A stretch of 64,000 nt of DNA. Source: Natrinema sp. DC36. Its GTDB lineage: Archaea; Halobacteriota; Halobacteria; Halobacteriales; Natrialbaceae. Position numbers and translations under genes: made by a program. Under the pieces are notes generated by a model that ran no database searches, had not been told where the DNA came from, and saw only the letters and a list, made by a program, of their open reading frames with translations. Of this stretch, positions 55,775-64,000 are shown in pieces. Positions within the stretch are counted from its first letter, which is position 1. Each line of letters opens with the position of its first letter. The DNA is taken from positions 2,356,001 through 2,420,000 of the forward strand of contig NZ_CP084472.1 of the NCBI RefSeq assembly GCF_020405225.1, read 5' to 3'.

Positions 55775-56060
55775 CTTATCTAGGGTGTGGAGCCGAGGCG
55801 GACATACCAACTTTGGTTTCGATCGGCCGCCGCGGTATCGATCGGTCCGCGTCTTCGCTCGAGGCCGCCGGTCATCGGCGGCGTTTAAAGAGAACCGCGT
55901 TTCCGAGGGGTCACGCTGAGGCGTCTCGGTAGCGATGGCTCCGCTAGAGATCATGCGTGGTGTTTCCTCACAGGCGACGGGGCGAACGCGACGGGGCAAT
56001 GGCTCGCTCGAGACGAGAGCGCGACGCGATCGATCTGCGACGGAGGTGCGGTGATCGGCG
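55775..56060. other. divergent intergenic region between proC and the aldehyde dehydrogenase
   Basis: About 290 bases. Two AT-poor ORFs here have no family features. Promoters for both sides must be in this space but no strong TATA box is seen. Confidence 0.3.
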
Positions 56061-57617
56061 ATGCAGACCGGATACTACGATCGGGATCGGTACGACGTCG
56101 GTGACTCCGTCCTCGAGCGCCACCGTTCGGCGGCGGAGACGGTTCTCTCGCGCGACCGGTACGGCCACCTGATCGACGGCGAGTGGGTCGACGCCGCCGA
56201 CGGCGAGGAGGGACGGGCGATCGACGCGACCACGGGCGAAGCGCTCGCGACGGTCCAGGTCGGCTCCGCCGCGGATGTCGATCGGGCCGTCGAGGCCGCG
56301 CGGGCGACGTTCGAGGGAAGCTGGGGCCAGCTCTCCCCCAGACAGCGCGCCGACCGACTCGCGGAGATCGCCGACCGACTCGAGGATCGCAAGACGGCGA
56401 TCGCGAAACTCGACAGCCTCGAGGCGGGGAAGCCGAACCTCCACGCGCTGTTCGTCGACTGCGAGGTGCTGATCGAGCAGTTCCGCCACTTCGCCGCGCT
56501 CGCGCGGTCGACCGATGAGGGCCGGGTCGTGCCGACGGGCGACGAGAAACACGTCTTCACGCGCCGCGAACCGTACGGCGTCGTCGGCGCGATTTCCGCG
56601 TGGAACTTCCCCGCGATGTTCGTCGCGTGGAAGCTCGGCCCGGCGCTGGCGACCGGCAACGCGGTCGTCCTCAAACCGTCCGAACGAGCCACGCTCTCGT
56701 CGCTCGAGGTCGCGCGGGTCTGCGATCGCGTCCTCCCGCCGGGAACGGTCAACGTCGTCACCGGCCTCGGCGAGGACGTCGGCGCGGCGATGACCGCTCA
56801 CGACGACGTCGACAAACTGAGTTTGACCGGCTCGCACGCGTCAGGCGTTGCCACTCTCGAGAGCGCCGCGCAGACGATCACGCCGACGTCGCTCGAACTC
56901 GGCGGGAAGAGTCCGAACATCGTCTTTCCGGACGCCGACCTCGAGCAGGCGATCCTGGGGACGATCGTGAGCATCTTCTTCAACTCGGGACAGCAGTGTA
57001 CGGCGGGGTCACGGCTGTACCTTCACAGGGAGATCCGCGAGGAGTTCCTGGACCTGCTCGAGAGCGCCATCGACAACCTCGGCGTCGGCGACCCCCTCGC
57101 GCCGACGACCGACGTCGGGCCGATGATCGATCACACCCACCAGTCGTCGGTTCGCGAGTACGTCGACGACGCCGTCGCCGAGGGCGCGACGCTGCGCATC
57201 GGTGGCGAAAACGCCGCGGTCGACGACGACCTCGAGGGTGCCCCGTTCGTCCAGCCGACGGTGCTCACCGACGTGGGCGACGACGACCGCGTCGGCTGCG
57301 AGGAAGTGTTCGGTCCCGTGCTTTCCGTCTTCGAGTGGAGCGACCGCGACGACGTTCTCCAGCGGGCCAACGACACGTCGTACGGGCTCGCCGCGGGCGT
57401 CTGGACCACGGACCTCGGCGCGGCCCACGAGTTCGCGGCCGAACTCGAGGCCGGGACGGTCTGGATCAACACCTACAACGACCTCTTCGATCCGGCACCC
57501 CACGGCGGCTACAAGGAGAGCGGCACGGGTCGAGAGCTCGCCGAGGAGGCGCTCGAGGACTACTCGCAGGTGAAGACGGTCAAAGTGAACCTCGGTGGCG
57601 TTCCGAAGATGGGCTGA
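56061..57617 (+). CDS. NAD(P)-dependent aldehyde dehydrogenase
   Basis: 518 residues, ALDH superfamily. ISAWNFPAMFVAWKLGPALA, LELGGKSPNIVF (catalytic Glu) and NSGQQCTAGSRLYL (catalytic Cys) are intact, and PHGGYKESGTGRELAEEAL is at the C-terminal end. It probably oxidises an aliphatic or semi-aldehyde; the substrate is not certain. An alcohol dehydrogenase follows on the same strand, so an alcohol-to-acid pathway is possible. Confidence 0.94.
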   Translation: MQTGYYDRDRYDVGDSVLERHRSAAETVLSRDRYGHLIDGEWVDAADGEEGRAIDATTGEALATVQVGSAADVDRAVEAARATFEGSWGQLSPRQRADRLAEIADRLEDRKTAIAKLDSLEAGKPNLHALFVDCEVLIEQFRHFAALARSTDEGRVVPTGDEKHVFTRREPYGVVGAISAWNFPAMFVAWKLGPALATGNAVVLKPSERATLSSLEVARVCDRVLPPGTVNVVTGLGEDVGAAMTAHDDVDKLSLTGSHASGVATLESAAQTITPTSLELGGKSPNIVFPDADLEQAILGTIVSIFFNSGQQCTAGSRLYLHREIREEFLDLLESAIDNLGVGDPLAPTTDVGPMIDHTHQSSVREYVDDAVAEGATLRIGGENAAVDDDLEGAPFVQPTVLTDVGDDDRVGCEEVFGPVLSVFEWSDRDDVLQRANDTSYGLAAGVWTTDLGAAHEFAAELEAGTVWINTYNDLFDPAPHGGYKESGTGRELAEEALEDYSQVKTVKVNLGGVPKMG

Positions 57618-57640
57618 ACGCCTGGATTCCTGGATTCGTC

Positions 57641-57711
57641 GGAACCCGGTTTCAGCGGATTCGGTTTCACCGGACCCGGTTTCGATGGAGCTCGGTTTCA
57701 ATGGGACTCGG
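57641..57711 (+). repeat. degenerate 15-16 bp tandem repeat
   Basis: Four units of the form ggacccggtttcann and a partial fifth, beginning at 57641, 57657, 57672, 57687 and 57703. A near-inverted copy (cgaaacccggtcc) follows at about 57720-57732 and could pair with a unit. It lies in the 190 bp space after the aldehyde dehydrogenase. Confidence 0.65.
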
Positions 57712-57782
57712 GGTCGACCGAAACCCGGTCCGGATCGGACTGAAACGGCCGTCGGGCATCCCGTCAGCGACAGCCACCACAG

Positions 57783-57793
57783 AATATATAATT
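57783..57793 (+). promoter_or_regulatory. TATA region of the alcohol dehydrogenase gene
   Basis: A pure AT run (57783-57810) with a TATA-like box (aatatataatt) about 17-27 bases before the ATG at 57810, and 44-54 before the alternative GTG at 57837. Confidence 0.55.
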
Positions 57794-57809
57794 ATTAATC
57801 ATTATATTT

Positions 57810-58904
57810 ATGGTGGAGGATGTCGTTCGAGTAGCCGTGAAAGCAGTAGTCTTCCAGGGCGCGAACGAGCCCCTCGAGATACAGGAAGTTGACCGACCGA
57901 CGTGCGAGGAAAACGGCGTGGTCGTCGAAACCGAAGCCTGCGGCATCTGTCGGAGCGACTGGCACGCCTGGCAGGGCGACTGGGACTGGATCGGACTGAT
58001 GCCCACGCCGGGACTGATCTTCGGACACGAGCCCGTCGGCCGGGTCGTCGAGGTCGGCGACGGCGTCGAGCGCTTCAGCGAGGGCGACCTCGTCACAAAT
58101 CCGTTCAACCTGAGCGACGGGACCTGTCCGCACTGCCGGGAAGGACGGGCGAACATCTGCGAGAAATCGGTGCCGATGGGCTTCGTCCCCTTCCAGCAGG
58201 GCGCGTTCGCCGAGGAGTACCCGGTCCGGAACGCCGATCAGAACCTCGTGACGGTCCCCGAATCGGTCGATCCCGCCGAGGTCGCGGGGCTGGGCTGTCG
58301 GTTCGCGACCGCGTTTCACGGAATCGTCCACCGCGTGGACGTCACCCCCGGCGACTGGGTCGCGGTCCACGGCTGCGGCGGCGTCGGCCTCTCCGCGGTT
58401 CACATCGCCAGCGCCCTGGGCGGGAACGTCATCGCGATCGACGTCGTCCCCGAAAAGCTCGAGTTAGCTAGAGAGCTCGGTGCGATCGAGACGGTCGACT
58501 CCGAGCGCGTCGACGACGTTCCCCAGGCGGTGAAGGCTCACACCGAGAAGAGCCGCGGCGTCGACGTCTCGATCGACGCGCTGGGGATCGCGGAGACGGT
58601 CCGAAACTCGATCAACTCGCTCGGCAAGGGCGGGCAACACCTCCAGATCGGGATGACGACGTCCGAGGAGGGCGGTGACGTTTCCGTCCCGGTCGACACC
58701 ATGGTCACCGACGAGCGCGAGTTCTACGGCTCCTACGGGATGCCACCCAACGAGTACGACGACATCTTCCGGATGATGGACGGCGGGAAGATCGATCCGG
58801 GGAAGATCGTCACTGAGACCTGCGCGCTCGAGGACGTTCCCGGCGTGATGGACCGACTCGGCGAGTACGAGACGATGGGGATCCCGGTCTGCACCGAGTT
58901 CTGA
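57810..58904 (+). CDS. zinc-dependent alcohol dehydrogenase (MDR family)
   Basis: 364 residues from ATG 57810; GTG at 57837 (MKAVVFQGANEPLEIQ) is an equally good start by comparison with the family. Catalytic zinc residues are in ACGICRSDWHAW and FGHEPVG, with a Cys in GLGCRFATAFHG. The nucleotide loop is HGCGGVGLSAVHIA. The structural zinc lobe reads DGTCPHCREGRANIC: three Cys with Asp where the first Cys normally stands. It oxidises or reduces a secondary or primary alcohol with NAD(P); the substrate is unknown. Confidence 0.92.
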   Translation: MVEDVVRVAVKAVVFQGANEPLEIQEVDRPTCEENGVVVETEACGICRSDWHAWQGDWDWIGLMPTPGLIFGHEPVGRVVEVGDGVERFSEGDLVTNPFNLSDGTCPHCREGRANICEKSVPMGFVPFQQGAFAEEYPVRNADQNLVTVPESVDPAEVAGLGCRFATAFHGIVHRVDVTPGDWVAVHGCGGVGLSAVHIASALGGNVIAIDVVPEKLELARELGAIETVDSERVDDVPQAVKAHTEKSRGVDVSIDALGIAETVRNSINSLGKGGQHLQIGMTTSEEGGDVSVPVDTMVTDEREFYGSYGMPPNEYDDIFRMMDGGKIDPGKIVTETCALEDVPGVMDRLGEYETMGIPVCTEF

Positions 58905-58989
58905 GCCGGTCGATCCCGCTCGAGTCGTCTCCTCTGAGATGCGCGACCGGCCTGTAGATACATACGAACGGCTCTCGAACCGAGACGGT

Positions 58990-59988
58990 ATGGCCGCAAT
59001 CGAACTCGAGGAGCTCACGAAGGACTACGGGGAGGTGCTCGCAAACGACGGCGTGACGTTCGACGTCGAGCGGGGGGAGATCTTCGGCTACCTCGGCCCG
59101 AACGGCGCGGGGAAGACGACGACGATCCGGACGCTGCTGGGGTTCATCTCGCCGACCGCCGGTTCGGCGCGGCTGCTGGGTCGCGACATCACCGACGAGG
59201 GGGACCTCCTCGAGGCCAAGCGGCGACTCGGCTATCTCCCCGACAGCCCGGCGTTCGACGAGACGGCGACGGGTCGCGAAATACTCGACCTGCACGCGTC
59301 GATCAAGGGCGACGAGCGCAGCGGGGAGTTGCTCGAACTGTTCGACCCGCCGCTGGATCGGCCGGTGCGGGAGTACTCTCGGGGGAACGTCCAGAAGCTG
59401 GGGCTCGTGACGACGTTCATGCAGGATCCCGAGCTGGTGATCCTGGACGAGCCGACGAGCGGGTTAGATCCTCTGTTACAACAGCGGTTTACGGAGTTCC
59501 TCCGGACCGAACGAGAGCGGGGGCTCACGGTGTTTTTCTCCTCGCACATCCTGAGCGAGGTGCGAAAGCTCTGCGACCGCGTCGGCGTCATTCGGAACGG
59601 GCGGCTGGTCACGGTCGAACCGGTGGAATCGCTCCTCGATAGGAGCGGCAAGTTCGTCCGCCTGCACGCCGCGGAGTCGATCCCGAGCCGAGCCCTCGAA
59701 CTCGACGGCATCCACGGCCTCGAGTCCGAGCGCGGTGCCGGATCGGGCGCCGGATCGAGCGACGGGACCGAATACGCGTTCACGTTCACCGGCGATATCA
59801 ACACCCTGCTCGAGCGGCTTCGGGAATACCGACTGCTCGATTGCACGATCGAGGAAGCGCCGCTCGAGGAGGTTTTCATGCGGTTTTACGGCGACGAGGG
59901 GACGGACGCCGGCTCGGCTGCTGGGGATCGAGTCCCCGCCGGTACCGGCGCGGCGGACGACGGCGTCGGGGGTGACGGCGATGTTTGA
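58990..59988 (+). CDS. ABC transporter ATP-binding protein
   Basis: 332 residues from MAAIELEELTKDYGEVLAND; an upstream in-frame ATG at 58939 is rejected. Walker A GPNGAGKTTTIR, signature YSRGNVQKLG (a variant of LSGGQ), Walker B LVILDEPTSGLD. The type is that of DrrA/NatA-like two-gene exporters. The last 60 residues are rich in Gly and Ala. It overlaps the permease gene by eight bases. Confidence 0.94.
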   Translation: MAAIELEELTKDYGEVLANDGVTFDVERGEIFGYLGPNGAGKTTTIRTLLGFISPTAGSARLLGRDITDEGDLLEAKRRLGYLPDSPAFDETATGREILDLHASIKGDERSGELLELFDPPLDRPVREYSRGNVQKLGLVTTFMQDPELVILDEPTSGLDPLLQQRFTEFLRTERERGLTVFFSSHILSEVRKLCDRVGVIRNGRLVTVEPVESLLDRSGKFVRLHAAESIPSRALELDGIHGLESERGAGSGAGSSDGTEYAFTFTGDINTLLERLREYRLLDCTIEEAPLEEVFMRFYGDEGTDAGSAAGDRVPAGTGAADDGVGGDGDV

Positions 59989-60769
59989 ACTGACGCGGTA
60001 CGACGGTCGTCACCGGGTTCGTGGGGGGATCTATCTCTCGGTCGGGTTGTCCCTACTCGCCGCGATGGTCATCTGGGTGTACCCCTCGTTCGAGGCCGAG
60101 ATCGATCTCGATCAGCTGCTGGCCGCCTATCCGGAGCCGATCCTGCAGGTGATGGGCGTCCAGACGATGGCGAGCCTGGGCGGCTTCCTCTCGTTCGAAC
60201 TCTACACGTTCGGATGGATCATCCTGCTCGGCCTCTATCTGGCCTACGCCACGGCAGGGACGATCGCCGACGACGTCGATCGCGGTCGCATGGACGTCCT
60301 GTTGTCGATGCCGATCTCTCGGTCTCGAGTGGTCGCCGAGCGCTTCGCCGCGATGGCCGTTCCGATCGTCGGCGCGAACGTCCTGCCGCCGATCGTCGTC
60401 TACGTCGGCGCGCGATTGATCGACCATCCCCTCGCCGCCGCGGACGTGCTCGCGGTCCACCTGCTCTCGATCCCCTATCTGTTCGCCTGCGCCGGGATCG
60501 GCCTGCTCGCGTCTGTCGTCTTCGACCGGGCCGCGATCGCCCAGCGGGTGGCCCTCGGCGTTACCTTCGCGCTGTTCCTGTCGGAGTCGCTGTTGTCCGG
60601 GACCGACGCCGAAGCCATCGGGGCAATCGCACCCATGCGCTACTACGATCCGAACGCGATCCTGCTCGAGGGGACCTACGATCTCGCCGGTGCGGGGGTT
60701 CTCGTGGCCATGACTCTCGGGCTCCTGATCGCGGCCCAGTTCTGGTTCGGCCGGAGCGACCTGCCGTAA
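59981..60769 (+). CDS. ABC transporter permease (ABC-2 type)
   Basis: 262 residues from MFELTRYDGRHRVRGGIYLS, with six membrane helices. The loop TIADDVDRGRMDVLLSMPIS with RVVAERF is typical of ABC-2 permeases. The longer upstream frame lies in the ATPase gene and is ignored. With the ATPase it would export a drug, lipid or ion (sodium); the substrate is unknown. Confidence 0.92.
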   Translation: MFELTRYDGRHRVRGGIYLSVGLSLLAAMVIWVYPSFEAEIDLDQLLAAYPEPILQVMGVQTMASLGGFLSFELYTFGWIILLGLYLAYATAGTIADDVDRGRMDVLLSMPISRSRVVAERFAAMAVPIVGANVLPPIVVYVGARLIDHPLAAADVLAVHLLSIPYLFACAGIGLLASVVFDRAAIAQRVALGVTFALFLSESLLSGTDAEAIGAIAPMRYYDPNAILLEGTYDLAGAGVLVAMTLGLLIAAQFWFGRSDLP

Positions 60770-60878
60770 GACTCGAGGAGCCGACGGTCGCGGTTCTGAT
60801 TCGCGTCTCGGCAGTCCCGATTCGCTCGGGGGCGATACGACCGCACCGCGCCGTCGATCGGGTCATCTGACTGCTCCG

Positions 60879-61916
60879 ATGCCCTATTACGATCCGTCCA
60901 CCAACGATCGGATGATGCGTTCCACCGAGTGGTTGCAGCGCCGGCAGATTCTCGTCTACGCGATCGCGGTCGCACTCGCCGTCGGAATCGGCGCGGGGCG
61001 GCCGTCGACTGCGCCGCTCTTAGAGCGACTCATCACCCCCGTTCTGGCGGTGTTGCTGTACGCGACCTTCCTCGAGATCCCGTTCGGCCGATTTCGCGAT
61101 GGGTTCACCAACGGTCGGTTCATGGCCGGCGCACTCGGGTTGAACTTCCTCGTCGTCCCGATCGTCGTCTACGGCCTCACCCGGTTTCTCCCGCAGGAGC
61201 CGGTGATTCTCGTCGGCGCGTTCATGGTGCTGTTGACGCCCTGCATCGACTACGTGATCCCGTTTACGGAGCTCGCCGACGGGGACGCCGAGCAGATCAC
61301 CGTCGCGACGCCGGCGCTCTTGCTCCTGCAGTTGCTCCTCCTGCCGCTCTACCTCTGGCTGTTCATGGGGGGTCGGATCGCGACAGCCGTCGATCCCGAG
61401 CCGTTCCTCGAGGCGTTCCTCTTCCTCATCGCCCTGCCGCTGACGCTCGCGTGGCTCACCGAACTGGGTGCGACGCGCTCGGGGATCGCTCGCGGATGGC
61501 AGTCGGCGATGGGATGGCTTCCCGTCCCAATGATGGGGGCGACCCTGCTGGTCGTGATCGCCTCACAGCTCCCCCGCGTGCAGGATTCGATCGGGCAGAT
61601 CGCGGCGGTCGTCCCGGTGTACGTCGCGTTCCTCGTCGTCATGCCGATTATCGGCCGAGTGGCGGCCGGCGTGCTTCGGCTGGAGACCGGTGAAAGCCGC
61701 GCGCTCGTCTTCACCGCCGTGACACGGAACTCGTTGGTCGTGTTGCCGCTGGCGCTCGCGCTCCCGGCGGGTTATGAGCTCGCACCGGCGGTCGTCGTCA
61801 CGCAGACGCTCGTGGAACTGACGGGCATGGTTGTCCTCACTCGAGTGGTGCCGGCATGGCTCGTCCAGGAACCCCCGGACGCGATTTCGGTCCCCGGCAT
61901 CGCGCCGGAGGAGTGA
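60879..61916 (+). CDS. ACR3/BASS-type transporter (arsenite or organic anion)
   Basis: 345 residues with about ten membrane helices. LTPCIDYVIPFTELADGDAE places a cysteine in the ACR3-like position where it binds arsenite, and RNSLVVLPLALALPAGYELA is the second discontinuous helix of the BASS fold. No arsR, arsC or arsA lies nearby, so arsenite export is likely but not certain. Confidence 0.82.
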   Translation: MPYYDPSTNDRMMRSTEWLQRRQILVYAIAVALAVGIGAGRPSTAPLLERLITPVLAVLLYATFLEIPFGRFRDGFTNGRFMAGALGLNFLVVPIVVYGLTRFLPQEPVILVGAFMVLLTPCIDYVIPFTELADGDAEQITVATPALLLLQLLLLPLYLWLFMGGRIATAVDPEPFLEAFLFLIALPLTLAWLTELGATRSGIARGWQSAMGWLPVPMMGATLLVVIASQLPRVQDSIGQIAAVVPVYVAFLVVMPIIGRVAAGVLRLETGESRALVFTAVTRNSLVVLPLALALPAGYELAPAVVVTQTLVELTGMVVLTRVVPAWLVQEPPDAISVPGIAPEE

Positions 61917-61923
61917 CTGACGG

Positions 61924-62595
61924 TTAGGGCGACTGAGCGTCCGGGTACACCGTGTTCTCGATGAGCGTCTCGACACCGCGCCGGAAGCGCTCCGAGGTCG
62001 CGTTCGGCGAGATGCCGAGTCGCTGGCCGAGTTCGGCGAGCGAACACGACCGCGGAATGTCGAGGTAGCCGGCGTCGACGGCCGCGACGAGCGCTTCCCG
62101 CTGTCGATCCGTGATCCCGTACTGAGAGCCGGAGTCGTTGGTGAGCTCGCGCCCATCGTGCAACTGCTGCAGTTCGACAGCGAGATCCTGATCCACGAAG
62201 AAGGCGTGAAACCCCTCGAGCGCCTCCTCGCTCGGGAACGCGACGCGAAAGCGCCACCCCTCGTGCGTCGCAGTTACCTCCTGTAAGACATCGCCCGCTT
62301 CGATCACGGTCGGATAGACGCTCGCCCGCTGACCGTCGTCCGTTAACTCGAGTTGGTAGAGTCGGCGACCGTCGAGGTCGACCACCTGTAAGGGGGTTTT
62401 GACGGTCGGGTCGACCTCGAGACCGGCGTCGAACGCAGCCACCTCGTCGTCGCCGTCGACCCAGACGAGCATCTGATGGGTATCGTCTCTGGTGAGGTCC
62501 GACTGTTCCCACGTGACTTTCGTATTCGGTGCGCGCGACAGCGTTTCGCGGAGAATAGGGTAGTCGATTACAAGCGTCGCAAGTAGCATCGCCAT
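61924..62595 (-). CDS. Bat-type helix-turn-helix regulator
   Basis: 223 residues. The C-terminal 60 (ITDRQREALVAAVDAGYLDI to RRGVETLIENTVY) are the bacterio-opsin activator HTH_10 domain with SLAELGQRLGISPNATSERF as recognition helix pair. The N-terminal part is the associated sensor-like region. It stands alone, its 3' end seven bases from that of the transporter gene, so the two are convergent. Confidence 0.88.
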   Translation of the reverse strand: MAMLLATLVIDYPILRETLSRAPNTKVTWEQSDLTRDDTHQMLVWVDGDDEVAAFDAGLEVDPTVKTPLQVVDLDGRRLYQLELTDDGQRASVYPTVIEAGDVLQEVTATHEGWRFRVAFPSEEALEGFHAFFVDQDLAVELQQLHDGRELTNDSGSQYGITDRQREALVAAVDAGYLDIPRSCSLAELGQRLGISPNATSERFRRGVETLIENTVYPDAQSP

Positions 62596-62729
62596 GAGAT
62601 ACCGCTGATACGTATCGGTTGGGTATCTCCGTTTCGGCCCCGTTCCTCACGAGTGATCGCGACCGTCGTAAAAAGGCCGTGAATACTTACGCCCCGTCCC
62701 TATCCGGTGGGACCGTTCATTGGGAGGTG

Positions 62730-63089
62730 ATGACTGACCAAGACGGAATGGGGAGCGAGGACTCCATCCCGATCGATTCGTCTTTTGTCGCGTTGAGCGA
62801 TCCGTGCCGTCGTTCCCTCTGTCGGTACGCGATGCGGACGGAGACGGAGCACGTTTCGCACGAGGAACTCGTCGATTACGTCGTCGAACGAGCACCGGAG
62901 CCGGTCGCGGCGGACGCCGATCGGCGGACCGTTGCGACGGAACTCGTACACATTCATCTCCCGAAGCTGGCCGACGCCGGATTGATCGAGTACGATCGGC
63001 AAAGCGGCGTCGTTCACGTCGATCGCGCGACGATCGAGGAATGCCTCGAGCGGGCCCGTACGACGATCGCAGACTTACAGGACGTGTGA
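62730..63089 (+). CDS. DUF7344-like winged-helix protein
   Basis: 119 residues from the ATG at 62730, which has a clear Shine-Dalgarno-like gggaggtga right before it (62722-62730); an upstream in-frame start at 62619 lacks it. ALSDPCRRSLCRYAMRTETE and LVHIHLPKLADAGLIEYDRQ are the winged-helix halves. Similar to haloarchaeal DUF7344 proteins, likely DNA-binding. The regulator gene diverges from it. Confidence 0.8.
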   Translation: MTDQDGMGSEDSIPIDSSFVALSDPCRRSLCRYAMRTETEHVSHEELVDYVVERAPEPVAADADRRTVATELVHIHLPKLADAGLIEYDRQSGVVHVDRATIEECLERARTTIADLQDV

Positions 63090-63154
63090 GGTATCGTGGC
63101 CACTGAAACGAGTTATACACTGACTTTCAGTGGCTACTACAGGTACCGACGGCG

Positions 63155-63850
63155 TCAGACCACGTCGCCGCGTACCGTCACGCCGTCCTGTTGTTCGCGC
63201 CAAGCGTGGAGCTCCTGTGCTGCTGTCTCGGCCTCGTCGCCGTCCAGCCCGAGCATCTCGAGCGCCGCGGACAGCGTCGGCAGGGCGAGCTCGCTCTCGC
63301 GGAGCTTCCGGAACGCCTCCTCGCTTCTGGTGCCGTCGGCCCAGAGACAGACCCCGCGGGGGTCGAGCAACTGCGTGTACTCATCGCGCAACTGCGCCCC
63401 GCGCAGCCGCTGGGTGACGTTGTCCTCGAACGACGAGTTACAGACCTCGAGGTGGATCGGCTCGTCGTCCCCGAGGAGGTGGGCCGCGAGACACTGCTCG
63501 GGGGCAGCGTGGCCGTTCGCGTTTGCCCGCAGGTACTGGGGGTACTCGCGGGCCCAGTCGGCCCGGACCGTCTTGCCGACCCCCTCGATACCGTGGGAGT
63601 CCCGGAACCGGGTCTCGGGATCCGATCCGTCACCGTCGCCGTCCGCGCTCGAGGCCGTCGGCTCGCTGTCGTCGCGCAGCAGGATATCCTTCGTAATGTA
63701 GACGTCCAGTCGCTCGACGGGATCGAGTCCGAGCGCCACGTCGCCCACGGCCCACACCTCGCGAACGGGTACCGGCATCCGCTCGCCCTCGACGGCGTCG
63801 ACCAGTCCCTCGAGACGGTCGACCGCGCGCTCCCGTTCGAATCCACTCAT
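63155..63850 (-). CDS. uncharacterised haloarchaeal protein (DUF7095-like)
   Basis: 231 residues. ERAVDRLEGLVDAVEGERMP and VREVWAVGDVALGLDPVERL open an alpha/beta protein resembling a nucleotidyltransferase-like fold, with DVYITKDILLRDD next. The middle has a low-complexity Asp/Gly segment. I recall the DUF7095 family in haloarchaea with this layout; the function is unknown. Confidence 0.75.
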   Translation of the reverse strand: MSGFERERAVDRLEGLVDAVEGERMPVPVREVWAVGDVALGLDPVERLDVYITKDILLRDDSEPTASSADGDGDGSDPETRFRDSHGIEGVGKTVRADWAREYPQYLRANANGHAAPEQCLAAHLLGDDEPIHLEVCNSSFEDNVTQRLRGAQLRDEYTQLLDPRGVCLWADGTRSEEAFRKLRESELALPTLSAALEMLGLDGDEAETAAQELHAWREQQDGVTVRGDVV

Positions 63851-63890
63851 TACGCGAGTCTGGGGTCTCGAGTCGCAAAACGGTTTCCCG

Positions 63891-64000
63891 TTACGTCCCT
63901 CTGGATCGGTCCGTCGCGGCGTCGACGGCCTGTCGAACGGGTCGGATGAACGGAACCCTCGGCGTCGACCGGCTCGACCGTGTCGGTGCGATCGACGGAA
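63891..64000 (-). CDS. possible 3' end of a gene leaving the window
   Basis: On the minus strand one frame enters from the window edge and runs 35 codons with high GC3 to a TAA at 63891-63893, ending VPFIRPVRQAVDAATDRS and three more residues. The family cannot be told from this fragment. It would lie about 40 bases upstream of the DUF7095-like gene on the same strand. Confidence 0.35.
   Translation of the reverse strand, partial: PSIAPTRSSRSTPRVPFIRPVRQAVDAATDRSRGT

Overview
The window is a stretch of haloarchaeal chromosome, most like a member of the Natrialbales, though the genus cannot be fixed from the sequence alone. The evidence is high GC with strong GC3, acidic proteins, frequent 4-8 nt gene overlaps, leaderless promoters with a TATA-like box about 25-30 nt before the start codon, archaeal ribosomal protein order, class III pilin-like N-termini, and families typical of haloarchaea (HalOD1, Bat-type HTH, CPxCG zinc fingers, DUF7289-like, DUF7344-like).

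Layout. 1-8.8 kb: the end of a fused 3-hydroxyacyl-CoA dehydrogenase/enoyl-CoA hydratase, a hotdog thioesterase, an Lrp-like regulator, an Asp-nucleophile alpha/beta hydrolase, the Lhr helicase, and a divergent secreted metalloprotease with Ca-binding repeats. 8.8-12.8 kb: a gene-poor accessory stretch with small zinc-finger ORFs, a 51-residue membrane protein, a type IV pilin, a frameshifted AbrB-like gene, an interrupted reading frame and a run of tandem hairpins, ending at tRNA-Pro(GGG). 12.9-18 kb: truB/cbf5, cmk, an EMC3-like DUF106 membrane protein and adk, normally the tail of the spc ribosomal operon, here interrupted by a DUF7289-like pilin-type gene. 18.7-27.5 kb: an APC permease fused to two Usp domains, then an A-type cytochrome oxidase locus (coxB, fused coxA-coxC, a zinc-finger membrane protein, a polytopic membrane protein, coxD). 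27.5-32.9 kb: a methyltransferase-phosphotransferase fusion, a polysaccharide flippase and small proteins.

33.0-47.6 kb holds the complete S10/spc/alpha-like ribosomal cluster on the minus strand, transcribed L3 to SecY behind a SPOUT RNA methyltransferase. The cluster ends with secY; the usual downstream genes adk-DUF106-cmk-truB lie 15-20 kb further on in the same orientation, so the block has been split by insertion of the oxidase and surface genes.

47.8-49.3 kb is the most unusual part. tRNA-Gly(GCC) is followed at once by a nested hairpin, then by two copies of an 77-90 nt stem-loop repeat that flank a lower-GC gene for a membrane-anchored HNH nuclease. The far copy ends in a degenerate copy of the tRNA 3' end, as if a 1.3 kb element had used the tRNA as its target. 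49.3-64 kb: DUF4112, a second HalOD1 protein, a thiamine-binding protein, mch (C1 metabolism), the proC-proB-proA operon, an aldehyde dehydrogenase and zinc alcohol dehydrogenase pair, an ABC exporter, an ACR3/BASS-type transporter, a Bat-type regulator, a DUF7344-like wHTH protein and a DUF7095-like protein. No rRNA, CRISPR array or intact transposase was seen.
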